A stretch of 64,000 bases of DNA from Geobacter sp. (lineage in GTDB: Bacteria > Desulfobacterota > Desulfuromonadia > Geobacterales > Pseudopelobacteraceae): NCBI GenBank assembly GCA_009885845.1, contig VFJW01000007.1, positions 1 through 64,000 of the forward strand, written 5' to 3'. The first letter of the stretch is position 1. Each line of letters starts with the position of its first letter. The position numbers were made by a program, and so were the translations under genes. Under the pieces are notes generated by a model. The model did no database searches. It was not told where the DNA came from and saw only the letters and a program-made list of their open reading frames with translations. Shown in pieces: positions 26,101 through 34,078 of the stretch.

Positions 26101-28542
26101 GTTGTGATGGAAAATTCGGTCAATTTTACGGCAGCCCGGACGTTTTTTGAGGAAGCCGCCGGTCTGCGTCGCACCTTGAAGGATGATATTTCTCTGGCCG
26201 AACAGTACCGGAATCTCGGCCGTATCCATGACCTTCGCCTCAATCAGTATGCAGTTGCCGAGCACTATTATGCCCAGGCCGGAGAACTCTATGCCTGGTC
26301 CGCCAACGGCGCGCTGGAGGCCGAAACACTCCTGGAACGGGGACGCTGCCAGCGTCTGCTCGGTAATTTTCCGGCCGCCGACAAACTCTATCGCGATGCG
26401 CTGACAAAAGTCGGCGCGAAGGATCTGCGCACGAAGATGCGGATAGTGCTGGAGCTGGCCAATAACGCCTGGTTCCAGGGGCGTTATCAGGAAGCTTTCG
26501 ACCTGCGTGAACAGGCGGAAAAGAGTGCTCTTGCAGAAAAATGGCCGTTGGAACAGGTTATGGCGAAAAATACCGGCGGGTTGATCTGGTGGACGCTTGG
26601 TGACAATAAGCGGGCAGAGCTGGAGTTGCGTGGCGCCTTGGAACGTGCAGAAAAACTGGCGGTCCGGCGCGACGAAGTTGCGACGACGCTGAATAACATC
26701 GGTCTGGTTCAGCGTGAGTCGGGTGAATACCCGAAAGCACTTGAGACGCTTGAAAAAGCGCTTGCAATTGACCGTACGCTCGGCTCCCGCTGGGCAATAG
26801 CGTACGATCTGCGCAATCTCGGTCAGACCCGTCTGAAAATGGGGGATGCCGCGATCGCGTTGCAGCAGTTCTCAGAGGCAGGCACTCTGGCTGCGGACAT
26901 CGGTGACAAGGTCAATCTGGCCAAGATTTTTCTCGCTCGCGGTGATGCCGAAACTGTTTTGAAGCTGCCTGCAGCTGCTGCAGGAAGCTACCGTAAGGCA
27001 CTTGATATTGCCGATGCGCTGCTGCTGCGGGAAGTGCGCTGGCGGGCACTGCTCGGTCTGGCCCGACTTCAGACAAATGCCGGAGAGTCGGCCAAAGCGG
27101 TGGCTTCGTACCAACAGGCACTGGAAACGGTCGAAGGGCTGCGTGCGGAAATAAAGCTGGACCAGCTGAAGGATGGTTTTCTTGCAGACAAGATGGATGT
27201 ATACTCAGGACTTGTCGGTCTGCTGGTCAATCTGCAAAGGAGTGATGAAGCATTTGCCGTGGCAGAGCGCTCCCGCTCCCGTAACCTGATTGACATTCTC
27301 GGTCGGCAGCGGCTGTCGCTTTCCGGTTCTGCCGATCAGGAGTTGTATGACCGCCAGAACCTGCTGAAAGAGCAGATGCTCGAACAGGAAAATCTGTCGG
27401 TTCAGACGGTCAACCCGAAAGAACGGGCACGGTATGTTCAGGCGTTTGAAAAGCTGCAGGGGGACTATCAGGATCTGTTGATCGACATTGAACGAAAGCG
27501 CCCTGAACTGCTTGCGCTGGTAAAGGTAAAGCCGACTACTCTGGACGATATCCGTATGCTGCTGGAACCGGGGGTTGTCCTGCTTTCGTACTATCAACTC
27601 CCCGACCGGCTGCTCTGCTGGAAGATCGATCATGATCGCGCGACACTGACAATTCAGAATATCCCGTCCGGTGAGCTGGCTTCAAAAATCTCCTCCTATC
27701 GCCGGATGCTGCAGAATCTGGAGCCGCTTGAAAAACAGTCGCGTGAACTGTATGATCTTCTGGTTGCAGGGCCTCTTGCCGGAAGCGGGTCGATCCGTGC
27801 AGTCGGCATTGTCCCTCATGGAAGTCTCCATTATCTGGCGTTTGCGACTCTGAATGATGGCCGGGATTATCTGATTGACCGGCAGCAGCTGTTTTACCTG
27901 CCGACAGCATCGGTGTTGAAATATACTCTGGCGAGGCGCAGTTCCGCGAAAAAGCTCCACATACTGGCCGTCGGAAATCCGGATCTCGGCAATGCTTCGC
28001 TTGATCTCCCGTTTGCTGAACGTGAGGCAGGAACCCTGCGCTGGAATTATCCGGACGTAACAACCCTGACCAGAGAACGTGCCACTGAAAGCTGGATTCG
28101 GGAACATATCAGCGAATTCGGTGTTATTCACATAGCTTCGCATGGTGAATTTGACCCGGTCAATCCGCTCTTTTCAGCTATCAGATTGACAAAGGATAGC
28201 AAGGCGGATGGCAAACTTCAGGCAGAGGAGATTTTCGGTCTAGATATCCGGGCTGATCTGGTGGTACTGAGCGCCTGCCAGACCGGCCTCGGAGATATTC
28301 GCAGAGGAGATGATGTGGTCGGAATGAACCGTGCATTTATCTTCGCCGGCACGCACTCGCTTATGTCCAGTCTGTGGCGGGTCAGCGATGTCTCAACGGC
28401 GATCCTGATGAAACAGTTCTACCGCAATTATTTGACGTATGGAAAAGCAGAGAGCCTGACACGCGCCATGCAGCACGTGAAAAACCGCTATCCGCACCCC
28501 GGATACTGGGGAGCTTTTGTCCTGACCGGGGATTATCAGTAG
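20185..28542 (+). CDS. Giant exported propeller/TPR/CHAT-domain protein
   Basis: About 2,785 residues. An N-terminal signal or anchor segment (TAVILMVLLITCSSPVTAS) is followed by a TolB-like beta-propeller (about 50-350; repeats such as LNPAGTLIAFVDAQDD and DIWLIDLT), then long arrays of TPR helices. Near 1530-1830 there is a region resembling a CHAT domain without a clear Cys-His pair, then more TPRs (about 1840-2330). The C-terminal CHAT peptidase domain has His2653 in IASHGEF and Cys2698 in LSACQTG, the expected caspase-like dyad. CHAT enzymes are often separated proteases activated by TPR sensors. The ATG overlaps the preceding stop (ATGA); a GTG 12 bases earlier is an alternative start. 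An export signal on a CHAT protein of this size is notable. Confidence 0.88.
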   Translation: MKRNSAVITATGITLRVSNAFCRTAVILMVLLITCSSPVTASPLGDELLAPAAPRPAPRSRPEVSPRPEIYSSRQVLYVTRAANGSRMVTVERGDKGDELWLYSFTAVPELPRMLHASPVRLAAPALNPAGTLIAFVDAQDDVKGDIWLIDLTKSDSIIRKLTGRESADDAPVFTVDGSALVYQRQMPGSELRELVRFHLQNNRSEPLKLGIDASFAAPAPDGNRWMFVSRSSDPGGDLWMWNEKSGQLTQVTGGSEQDLYPAWESPDTLLFTRQSPVGGNAATGQESGQIYRLQLNRSGDDGFPFVSPLTSVALMAVAPLPAADRFYFVAGLAGGGQVMSLPLSGEIPDRPTASEQWTLARIMLERQPPDPAHARLAVARVLAREESPTQEGALAGLALAGLMEQAGEIVRAEDHYRFVAQRYRLFLREAALAEIARIRVRTAQRLSDVVSQQRRREILHEAEQEMKTAAKGKGADATARYLIDTSRLLADFGGGADDLLAAIGFVEQVARLTEADRSLKAEAAFRRAVLLVKLEKGEGSLAALVDVATAYGDQEEWAEAAIAAVLDQVSPRERADQAALSALAERYRATLPRLAMGAWNRQGDVAYRANEWAKAKDAYRTVLEKFPPVSSPTAAARFALAEVLYREERYAEAKSLYEIEMNERPEDTPLYQLARSAYIRKTVAAGENLYRLGEIAAARSTFLDLIRYVGRSVEAHRGYIKSVAAMGQAAELLDLYRKLLNSYPDDPVLLYATGLTLTYLPGKEHTDEADRLIAWAADRMPSSEYPPQTRGYLAEVAETVHGERGGLERALTFYRRAWLLNRPLEQPENRANLDLNIGNIAFLLGSKATAWKFYRQRLDSKIPFDNPDTELIFQQRYAATAFQMREKEAPVNGYLRALHLVESRLNPSSPLDAFGRLSRRVVERLFSGTERTSVAESALNQQQAITAELEHMGASPPEAPPSAGWNIFDKSMRALVERQRAQLNAAPSWNKDAHKFATELNGMLAAVEKELDAVPRLVETAAEIHDRLALAYLEADRYTAAREQFDAAFTLNRGLGFSGNLASNRRSASIAAYKEAHAASGEEQQRLLRMSRDGFKEMLTLLAAYPPASKAPAKRSGGLVELTSNIALDKGGSTDAAFGFSAVQEQRLAEIYLARIQSELGDPAAASALLRKQLKQYRSDNSKIAVHDLYGVSLLFHRTAHVDYALGDLKNSASGFHRSTLLALQAGNPVSAMLNLINWGQLLTAEEKPGDSADFLNAEAQVSRLANSSRTALPSLVYARYYSDAGSLLARLAPIAADDGSRQALLYKALQRWDQVLLLAADSRDVDVLHQQQRQRAVAQLNRGAVLEALGLADNATAARTAALVDARRAAAYSLEWRALAALGRYDEALELIGQLPLTEYDLQRGELMERFAPNLEKLAARNPELSFALLERLSELERVQLLGRGALGLNDPATRAQFRAAAPRLAEIDRLRDAHVTVAASDKQYLHLRLQQEQAAVDDLFGAKLERIPSFYQSGGDGALRLAAASVALSELSRTGDISQKQAETFKAAQQQFNSLQATFNKECAAGKGGKLCRTVSPQPVELIDVQEALPGRMLLRFTPLDSLRWLLFTIGGSKGIVSEVIDKQALDSRLSAEPPVLAAYEDPSRFSSAPVTSWGLSASHLVQAVSLRKPFRRRILDPSGWWPAAEPFSKLTSTPMNERLNDAHTLVLPARAGLLPEVPSLPGGSGYSLPLWEDEKGQRHPFAGLSAAENLSLVVAPYAGFRQMYSLGHLAALQGVPSLLLASTAAPSVDGAAVETRAFVEAYATQSLGDARTQRKTGWLLLGDWGPDAAEAIKLGKSRFTEYGKAGILAHNAGSYPKALSLFENALAIVAENPSLAKQRTPLHRYARESAFAAGFTDRAIIHADALVTGLAKEKPYSAEHADALLRLGLLQGNAERFSDAAGSLKEGVGIFADLGMAKEQAAALSDFGVVMENSVNFTAARTFFEEAAGLRRTLKDDISLAEQYRNLGRIHDLRLNQYAVAEHYYAQAGELYAWSANGALEAETLLERGRCQRLLGNFPAADKLYRDALTKVGAKDLRTKMRIVLELANNAWFQGRYQEAFDLREQAEKSALAEKWPLEQVMAKNTGGLIWWTLGDNKRAELELRGALERAEKLAVRRDEVATTLNNIGLVQRESGEYPKALETLEKALAIDRTLGSRWAIAYDLRNLGQTRLKMGDAAIALQQFSEAGTLAADIGDKVNLAKIFLARGDAETVLKLPAAAAGSYRKALDIADALLLREVRWRALLGLARLQTNAGESAKAVASYQQALETVEGLRAEIKLDQLKDGFLADKMDVYSGLVGLLVNLQRSDEAFAVAERSRSRNLIDILGRQRLSLSGSADQELYDRQNLLKEQMLEQENLSVQTVNPKERARYVQAFEKLQGDYQDLLIDIERKRPELLALVKVKPTTLDDIRMLLEPGVVLLSYYQLPDRLLCWKIDHDRATLTIQNIPSGELASKISSYRRMLQNLEPLEKQSRELYDLLVAGPLAGSGSIRAVGIVPHGSLHYLAFATLNDGRDYLIDRQQLFYLPTASVLKYTLARRSSAKKLHILAVGNPDLGNASLDLPFAEREAGTLRWNYPDVTTLTRERATESWIREHISEFGVIHIASHGEFDPVNPLFSAIRLTKDSKADGKLQAEEIFGLDIRADLVVLSACQTGLGDIRRGDDVVGMNRAFIFAGTHSLMSSLWRVSDVSTAILMKQFYRNYLTYGKAESLTRAMQHVKNRYPHPGYWGAFVLTGDYQ
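25540..25577. repeat. Perfect 38-bp palindrome inside the CHAT gene
   Basis: Two 18-base arms (tcaactgctgcaccatca and its exact reverse complement) are separated by gt. It lies in the coding sequence of the degenerate CHAT region and encodes ASTAAPSVDGAAVE. It would form a very stable hairpin in DNA or mRNA. Confidence 0.92.
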
Positions 28543-28562
28543 TGCAAGAACCATTGTTTCAC

Positions 28563-28630
28563 GCGACGACGCAACGACGCAACGCTTTAAAACAAATTAA
28601 AAGATTTTCGTCGCGTCGTAGCGTCGTCGC
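28563..28630. repeat. Inverted-repeat element, 'gacgacgc' class
   Basis: Arms 28563-28584 and 28609-28630 pair with about two mismatches across a 24-base loop; each arm consists of tandem units of gacgc/aacgacgc type. It begins 20 bases after the CHAT stop codon and could also act as a transcription-stop or mRNA-stabilising hairpin, though no clear T-run follows. Confidence 0.75.
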
Positions 28631-28736
28631 TTAGAAGCGCCTACTTTTGGTGCGTGAGTAAAGCTTTTCCGGGGTTTTTGCGTACACAATTTGTATCTTA
28701 ATTCAAAGTGAAGCATCTGAACAAAGGAGATCCACC

Positions 28737-29267
28737 ATGAAAATTACACGTAGTACGGTAGCTGTACTGGTTCTCCTGCTGATGGCGGTCACAGCCTTGG
28801 CGGAGGAAAAACGCTGGGTGTCCAGTGAAGGGACAACGCTGAAATCCGAGGCGTCTGCAACGTCAGAGAATGTTGCCGATGTGCCGGTAGGTACCGAAGT
28901 TACGGTTGTTGAATCCGGAGGTCGCTGGCTGAAAGCCAGGACTGGTGCGGGAAAAGAAGGGTGGGTGTATGCAGGCCGGGTTGCCGAGACACCGCCTGCT
29001 GTTGAAGTTTCCGGCGGAGAAGGTGGCCTCTTCGGTGACACTATGCAAAAGAGTCAGATCAATACCGCCAAGGCAGATAGCGCCCGCAGCATCCGCGGCC
29101 TCTCGCCCGAAACAACCCAGTACGCAAAGGATCGCGGCACTCCGGAAGTGTATAAGAAATCCCTCGATATCGTATTGCTGCGTAAAGTCAGTTCCAAGGA
29201 GTTGAAAGCTTTTCTGAAAGAGGGAAAAATAGGCGAATACGCCCTGGTTCAGGGAGGTAAGAAATGA
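28737..29267 (+). CDS. Exported bacterial SH3-domain protein
   Basis: A 176-residue protein with a cleavable signal peptide (residues 1-22, VLLLMAVTALA) and one bacterial SH3 (SH3b) domain at about 27-85 (LKSEASATSENVADVPVGTEVTVVESGGRWLKA and GKEGWVYAGRV, written in parts). The rest is polar with no known domain. SH3b domains usually bind cell-wall peptides or partner proteins. A strong aaaggagatccacc ribosome site precedes the ATG. Its stop overlaps the start of the M48 protease gene by 4 bases, so the two are co-translated and may act together in the periplasm. Confidence 0.85.
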   Translation: MKITRSTVAVLVLLLMAVTALAEEKRWVSSEGTTLKSEASATSENVADVPVGTEVTVVESGGRWLKARTGAGKEGWVYAGRVAETPPAVEVSGGEGGLFGDTMQKSQINTAKADSARSIRGLSPETTQYAKDRGTPEVYKKSLDIVLLRKVSSKELKAFLKEGKIGEYALVQGGKK

Positions 29268-30136
29268 AAAAATTTATTTTTATGGCGCTTATAACTCTGA
29301 TGCTGTCAGCAACATTTGCTTTTGCCGGTCTCTTTGATCAAGTGCAAAAATTTACCAATCCGGACTCAAAGGAGAGCAAAATATTTTCCGGAGCAACCAA
29401 AGTATTATCAAGCTCGCAGGAAATCGACTATAAAACCGAGCGCTCAATTGGTGAAAGCCTGGCTCTCGAAGGTTTGCAGCGCTTCGGGAATCCGGTTAAA
29501 AGTGAGCAACTGCAGCAGTATCTGAATCTGGTCGGAAACGCAGTGGCTGCGAACAGCAAACGTGCAACTATTCCCTATCAGTTTGCCGTATTGGACAGTC
29601 AGGTGCAGAACGCCTTTGCTGTTCCGGGTGGAGTAATTTTCATCAGTCGCGCCCTGTTCAATCTTTTGAGTGATGAGGCCGAACTGGCCGCTGTTCTGGC
29701 ACACGAAATAGGACATGTTTCTGCAAAACACGCTCTGAAGAGCACCCAGCGTGCCCAGTTTTTTGAGGGTGTCGGAACGATCACCGCAGCCAGCATGAAA
29801 GGGGACACAGGGAAAAAATTCGCTTCAGCCATCGGCGATATGCAGGCCGTCCTGTTTGACAAGGGTCTGGATAAGGAAATGGAATTCGAAGCTGACCTAG
29901 CTGCCATGGAAACAACCTATCGTACCGGATATGATCCTTCGGCAATGATCAGGGTTCTGGAGAAGTTGCAGAAGCTGGAAGCGTCCAGTAAGGATAAAAA
30001 GGGGTCGTGGTTCTCGACGCACCCGCCACTTTCCGAACGGATTTCACGTCTGAAGGGCCAGCTGCAGAAATATCCCGATTACGCAGCTCAGGCGAGTGTG
30101 TCGGAGAGATTTGCGAAACAGGCGAAGCTAAAATAG
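29264..30136 (+). CDS. Periplasmic M48-family metalloprotease
   Basis: A 290-residue protein with a signal peptide (MLSATFAFA near residues 13-21). The zinc-binding HEIGH motif is at residues 147-151 and the third ligand is Glu209 in EFEADLAAM. The nearby NAFAVPGGVIFISRAL block is typical of the BepA/LoiP-like periplasmic group, which controls outer-membrane protein quality. There is no TPR tail as in BepA. Overlap with the SH3 gene and closeness to the exported CHAT protein place it in an envelope-maintenance cluster. Confidence 0.9.
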   Translation: MKKFIFMALITLMLSATFAFAGLFDQVQKFTNPDSKESKIFSGATKVLSSSQEIDYKTERSIGESLALEGLQRFGNPVKSEQLQQYLNLVGNAVAANSKRATIPYQFAVLDSQVQNAFAVPGGVIFISRALFNLLSDEAELAAVLAHEIGHVSAKHALKSTQRAQFFEGVGTITAASMKGDTGKKFASAIGDMQAVLFDKGLDKEMEFEADLAAMETTYRTGYDPSAMIRVLEKLQKLEASSKDKKGSWFSTHPPLSERISRLKGQLQKYPDYAAQASVSERFAKQAKLK

Positions 30137-30247
30137 TGTTTTTGTCGCGTTACTGCATATATTCGCCTAACACGACCTACCGAGTGAATGAACGAGCTTT
30201 GCACGTTATTCTGTCTGCTGAATTGGCTGATTCCGCTTACTTTTGAT

Positions 30248-30278
30248 TTGACAGAATAATCCTTAAAAGTGTATACAG
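30248..30278 (+). promoter_or_regulatory. acnB promoter with GTGTATACAG site over the -10 box
   Basis: A -35 box TTGACA (30248-30253), an 18-base spacer and a -10 box TATACA (30272-30277). The -10 box is embedded in GTGTATACAG (30269-30278), the same 10-mer (inverted) that precedes the frdCAB promoter at 37566-37575. A repressor bound here would block acnB transcription. The regulator is unknown. Confidence 0.5.
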
Positions 30279-30338
30279 TATGCGATTTAATACGTCACTA
30301 TCACCGGAAGTATATATCCCACGAAGGAGGAACAGTAG

Positions 30339-32879
30339 ATGATTGAAGCGTATCTTGCACATGAAAAGGAGAGGGCGGCTCAGGGTATTCCCGCACTCCC
30401 GTTGACTCCGGAGCAGACTGCCGATCTTTGTAAATTACTGGTAAAACCGCCAAAGGGAAAAGAGCAGTTTCTGCTTGCATTGATAAAGGACCGTGTTTCT
30501 CCCGGCGTTGATCCGTCCGCCAAAGTGAAGGCAGAGTTCCTGGCCGGTGTTGTATCCGGCAAACTGAAATCACCACTGATAACTCCCGTTGATGCCATTC
30601 GTATGCTGGGTACTATGATCGGCGGCTATAACGTTGCTCCGCTGGTTGCCGCGCTGAAAGATAAAAAACTGGCTGACGAGGCTGCCTGTGCCCTGTCCGG
30701 CATCACGCTGGTCTACAATGCCTTTGATGAAATCACCAAGCTTGCCACCACCGGTAAAAATGCCGCTGCTGCCAAAGTACTCAAGTCATGGGCCGATGCT
30801 GACTGGTTTACTCATCGCAAGGGTGTGGCTGATACGATCAAGGTCAAAGTGTATAAGGTGGAAGGCGAGATAAATACGGATGACTTCTCCCCGGCCGGTG
30901 ATGCCTGGAGTCGCCCCGATATCCCGCTGCACTCGCTGGCTATGGGCAAAACCCGTTTTAAAGACGGCCTGGCAACAATTGCCAAATTCCGCAAAGAAGG
31001 GTATCAGGTTGCCTTTGTGGGTGACGTCGTCGGAACCGGATCTTCGCGTAAATCCGCCTGCAACAGTGTCCTCTGGGCGATTGGTGATGATATGCCCTGC
31101 GTACCGAACAAGAAGACCGCCGGCGTGATTATCGGCGGCGTCATTGCTCCGATCTTCTTCAACACAGCTCAGGACTCCGGTGCTCTGCCTCTTAAAGCTG
31201 ATGTGTCCGGGATGAATACCGGTGATGTCATCGTGATCGATACAAAAAAAGGTATTATTACTGATGAGTCCGGGAAGAAAGTTCTCTCCAAGCTCGCCAT
31301 TTCGCCCAACACTGTTCCGGACGAGTTTCGTGCCGGCGGGCGTATTCCACTGATCATCGGTCGTGCTGTCACTGATAAAGCACGCGCGATACTCGGTCTT
31401 AAGCCGACAAAAGTATTTACTCTGCCGGTCAATCCGAAACCAAAAGCCAAACAGGGCTTCTCGCTCGCCCAGAAGATGGTCGGCCAGGCCTGCGGTGTTG
31501 CCGGTATTCTGCCCGGTACCGCCTGTGAACCGAAAATGACGACGGTTGGTTCGCAGGACACAACCGGTCCGATGACCGCCGACGAGTTAAAGGAACTGGC
31601 CTGTCTCAAGTTTCAGGCTCCGATGTACATGCAGTCGTTCTGTCACACCGCTGCGTATCCGAAACCTGCTGATGTCAAGATGCACAAGAACCTGCCCGGC
31701 TTCACTGCCGAGCGTGGCGGTGTTGCTCTTCGTCCCGGCGACGGAGTTATCCACTCCTGGCTGAACCGTCTGCTGCTTCCTGATACCGTTGGTACCGGTG
31801 GCGACTCCCACACCCGTTTCCCGATCGGCATCTCTTTTCCGGCCGGTTCCGGTCTGGTGGCTTTTGCCGGCGCTATGGGCTTCATGCCGCTGGATATGCC
31901 TGAATCCGTTCTGGTACGCTTCAAGGGTAAACTGAACACCGGCATTACGCTGCGCGACGCCGTCAACGCCATTCCTTTCTGGGCCATCAAGCAGGGGCTT
32001 TTGACTGTTCCGAAGAAGAACAAGGTCAATATCTTTAATGGCCGTATTCTTGAGATGGAAGGTCTCCCGGACCTGACAGTCGAGCAGGCATTTGAATTGA
32101 CCGATGCCGCTGCCGAGCGTTCGGCTGCTGCCGGCTGTATCCAGCTTTCCGAGGCATCGGTTGCTAAATATCTTAAATCCAACGTTGCGCTGATGAAGAA
32201 GATGATTGCCGAAGGTTATTCTGACGCTAATACGCTGAAGAACCGTATCAAGGATGTAGAAAAATGGCTGAAAAAGCCGACACTGCTGAAAGCCGACAAG
32301 AGTGCTCAGTACGCGGCAGTCATTGAAATAGACCTGGCTGATATTAAAGAGCCGATTCTGGCCTGTCCAAATGATCCTGATGATGTCAAACTGTTGTCCA
32401 AAGTGGCCGGCACAGAAATTCAGGACGTGTTTCTCGGTTCCTGTATGACCAACATCGGTCACTTCCGGGCCGCTGCAGAGATCTGGCGTGGTCAGACATT
32501 TAATCCTGCTGTTCGCACCTGGATCTGCCCGCCGACCCGTATGGATCAGCAGCAGCTCAAAGATGAAGCTTACTTCGCGGTTTACAGCGCATTTGGAGCC
32601 CGCATTGAAATTGCCGGCTGTTCGCTCTGCATGGGTAACCAGGCTCGCGTTCCGGACGGGGTTAATATGTACTCAACTTCAACCCGTAATTTTGATGACC
32701 GTATCGGCAACGGTGCCAAAGTATATCTCGGCTCCGCCGAACTTGGAGCGGTAACTGCATTATTGGGAAGGTTGCCGAAACCGTCTGAGTTCTTCAAGAT
32801 ATACAAAGAGAAGATTGAACCGAACAAGGATAAAATTTATAAGTATCTGCAGTTTGATGAGATGCCTGAATTCAAGTAG
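30339..32879 (+). CDS. acnB: Aconitate hydratase B (AcnB)
   Basis: An 846-residue bifunctional aconitase/2-methylisocitrate dehydratase of the AcnB class. The N-terminal HEAT-like domain (MIEAYLAHEKERAAQGIPAL) comes before the swivel domain, the order specific to AcnB. The [4Fe-4S] cysteines appear in GSCMTNIGHFR and AGCSLCMGNQARV, and the substrate region in GTGGDSHTRFP. It interconverts citrate and isocitrate in the TCA cycle. A consensus aaggaggaac ribosome site precedes the ATG, and a strong terminator follows, so it is a single-gene unit with its own promoter. Confidence 0.97.
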   Translation: MIEAYLAHEKERAAQGIPALPLTPEQTADLCKLLVKPPKGKEQFLLALIKDRVSPGVDPSAKVKAEFLAGVVSGKLKSPLITPVDAIRMLGTMIGGYNVAPLVAALKDKKLADEAACALSGITLVYNAFDEITKLATTGKNAAAAKVLKSWADADWFTHRKGVADTIKVKVYKVEGEINTDDFSPAGDAWSRPDIPLHSLAMGKTRFKDGLATIAKFRKEGYQVAFVGDVVGTGSSRKSACNSVLWAIGDDMPCVPNKKTAGVIIGGVIAPIFFNTAQDSGALPLKADVSGMNTGDVIVIDTKKGIITDESGKKVLSKLAISPNTVPDEFRAGGRIPLIIGRAVTDKARAILGLKPTKVFTLPVNPKPKAKQGFSLAQKMVGQACGVAGILPGTACEPKMTTVGSQDTTGPMTADELKELACLKFQAPMYMQSFCHTAAYPKPADVKMHKNLPGFTAERGGVALRPGDGVIHSWLNRLLLPDTVGTGGDSHTRFPIGISFPAGSGLVAFAGAMGFMPLDMPESVLVRFKGKLNTGITLRDAVNAIPFWAIKQGLLTVPKKNKVNIFNGRILEMEGLPDLTVEQAFELTDAAAERSAAAGCIQLSEASVAKYLKSNVALMKKMIAEGYSDANTLKNRIKDVEKWLKKPTLLKADKSAQYAAVIEIDLADIKEPILACPNDPDDVKLLSKVAGTEIQDVFLGSCMTNIGHFRAAAEIWRGQTFNPAVRTWICPPTRMDQQQLKDEAYFAVYSAFGARIEIAGCSLCMGNQARVPDGVNMYSTSTRNFDDRIGNGAKVYLGSAELGAVTALLGRLPKPSEFFKIYKEKIEPNKDKIYKYLQFDEMPEFK

Positions 32880-32937
32880 ATTAAATTGATGAAAAGCAGA
32901 TGAAATACTTGAGGCACAGACGTTGATAGCGTAGAAT

Positions 32938-32974
32938 AAACCCCCGTCATGGATTTATCCCTGACGGGGGTTTT
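32938..32974 (+). terminator. Rho-independent terminator after acnB
   Basis: A perfect 12-base stem (aaacccccgtca paired with tgacgggggttt) closes a 12-base loop and runs into a short T stretch. It lies 58 bases after the acnB stop codon. Confidence 0.9.
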
Positions 32975-33019
32975 GCGTGTATGCTGCCGGCTTTGGATTC
33001 TAATAACCTAGGGGGAACT

Positions 33020-33613
33020 GTGCTCAACCATCTCAAGGGGAAATTTCTGGCCGGGATTTTTATTGTCATTCCGTTCGGCATCACAATATTTATTCTGAAG
33101 TTTCTTTTCAATTTTGCCGACGGGATACTGGGGAGTCATCTCGATAGCTTTATGGCTTTCAGCGGGCGGGGCGGGGGGCATATTCCAGGGATCGGCATGA
33201 TCACCGGCGCAGTCGTTATTTACCTGACCGGACTGGTGGCCACAAACGTGCTTGGGAGCCGTTTGCTGAAGTTGGGTGATACGTTGATGACGAGAATTCC
33301 TCTGGTCAAGTCGATTTATAGTTCCAGCAAGCAGTTGATCAAGGTTTTTAAAGATGGAGGTTCGTCCTATCGACGGGCGGTTTTCGTAGAGTGGCCCCGT
33401 CCCGGCGTTCGTGCTGTTGGATTTGTAACGGCTGAAGTTGAGCGGGATGGCGTGCCGTATGTTGTGGTCTACATTCCCACTATGCCGAATCCTACGTCCG
33501 GGTTTGCACTCTGGTTCCACGAATGTGATGTATTTGAGAGCGGCATGTCCGTAGAGGATGCGGTGAAATTTGTTGTATCGGGCGGAGTTGTGCTACCATC
33601 CGGGATAGAGTGA
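33020..33613 (+). CDS. DUF502-family membrane protein
   Basis: A 197-residue protein with two membrane segments near the N-terminus (FLAGIFIVIPFGITIFILKF and GMITGAVVIYLTGLVA) and the DUF502 block LMTRIPLVKSIYSSSKQLI, then FVEWPRPGVRAVGFVT and PNPTSGFALWF. The function of the family is unknown. I chose the GTG start because of the good ggggg ribosome site 5 bases upstream; an in-frame ATG 39 bases earlier abuts the acnB terminator and lacks one. Confidence 0.85.
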   Translation: MLNHLKGKFLAGIFIVIPFGITIFILKFLFNFADGILGSHLDSFMAFSGRGGGHIPGIGMITGAVVIYLTGLVATNVLGSRLLKLGDTLMTRIPLVKSIYSSSKQLIKVFKDGGSSYRRAVFVEWPRPGVRAVGFVTAEVERDGVPYVVVYIPTMPNPTSGFALWFHECDVFESGMSVEDAVKFVVSGGVVLPSGIE

Positions 33614-33691
33614 AGTGTGGCTGAGAAAGTAAATGCATTCAGTAACTCTGTTAATTTGTGCTATTATGAGCCAATAACAAAAGGAACTCTC

Positions 33692-34048
33692 ATGGATCAA
33701 TATAGTCATCACCATTCGGATTCTCCTGAAATGCTCTCTCTAATGGGCTACACTCTGGCTAGGGAGGCCGGTCAATTTCGGAAAGGAATTGAGTTATGTT
33801 TGAAAGCTATAGCCTTGAACCCTCAAAATATTGAGCATTATCTGCACCTGGGTCGAATTTATCTTCTCGCTAATAAGAAGGATTATGCTATCAAAACATT
33901 CCGGAAAGGGATCAAAATCCGCAAGGATGCCAGAATTCTGGAAGAGCTCAGGTTCCTTGGTATCCGTCGCCCACCGCCTGTTGCATCATTATCGCGAAAT
34001 CATGTGGTAAACAAGGTGACGGGTAAGATTCTCCACGCACTGACGTAA
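33692..34048 (+). CDS. Small TPR-repeat protein
   Basis: A 118-residue protein with about two tetratricopeptide repeats (SLMGYTLAREAGQFRKGIEL and HYLHLGRIYLLANKKDYAIK), followed by a basic tail. No signal peptide is evident. The start chosen has the aaaggaactctc ribosome site; an earlier in-frame start 75 bases upstream has none. It is likely a protein-interaction adaptor; no partner is evident. Confidence 0.8.
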   Translation: MDQYSHHHSDSPEMLSLMGYTLAREAGQFRKGIELCLKAIALNPQNIEHYLHLGRIYLLANKKDYAIKTFRKGIKIRKDARILEELRFLGIRRPPPVASLSRNHVVNKVTGKILHALT

Positions 34049-34078
34049 TCACAATAAATCTTTACCCGGGAGTTGTTC

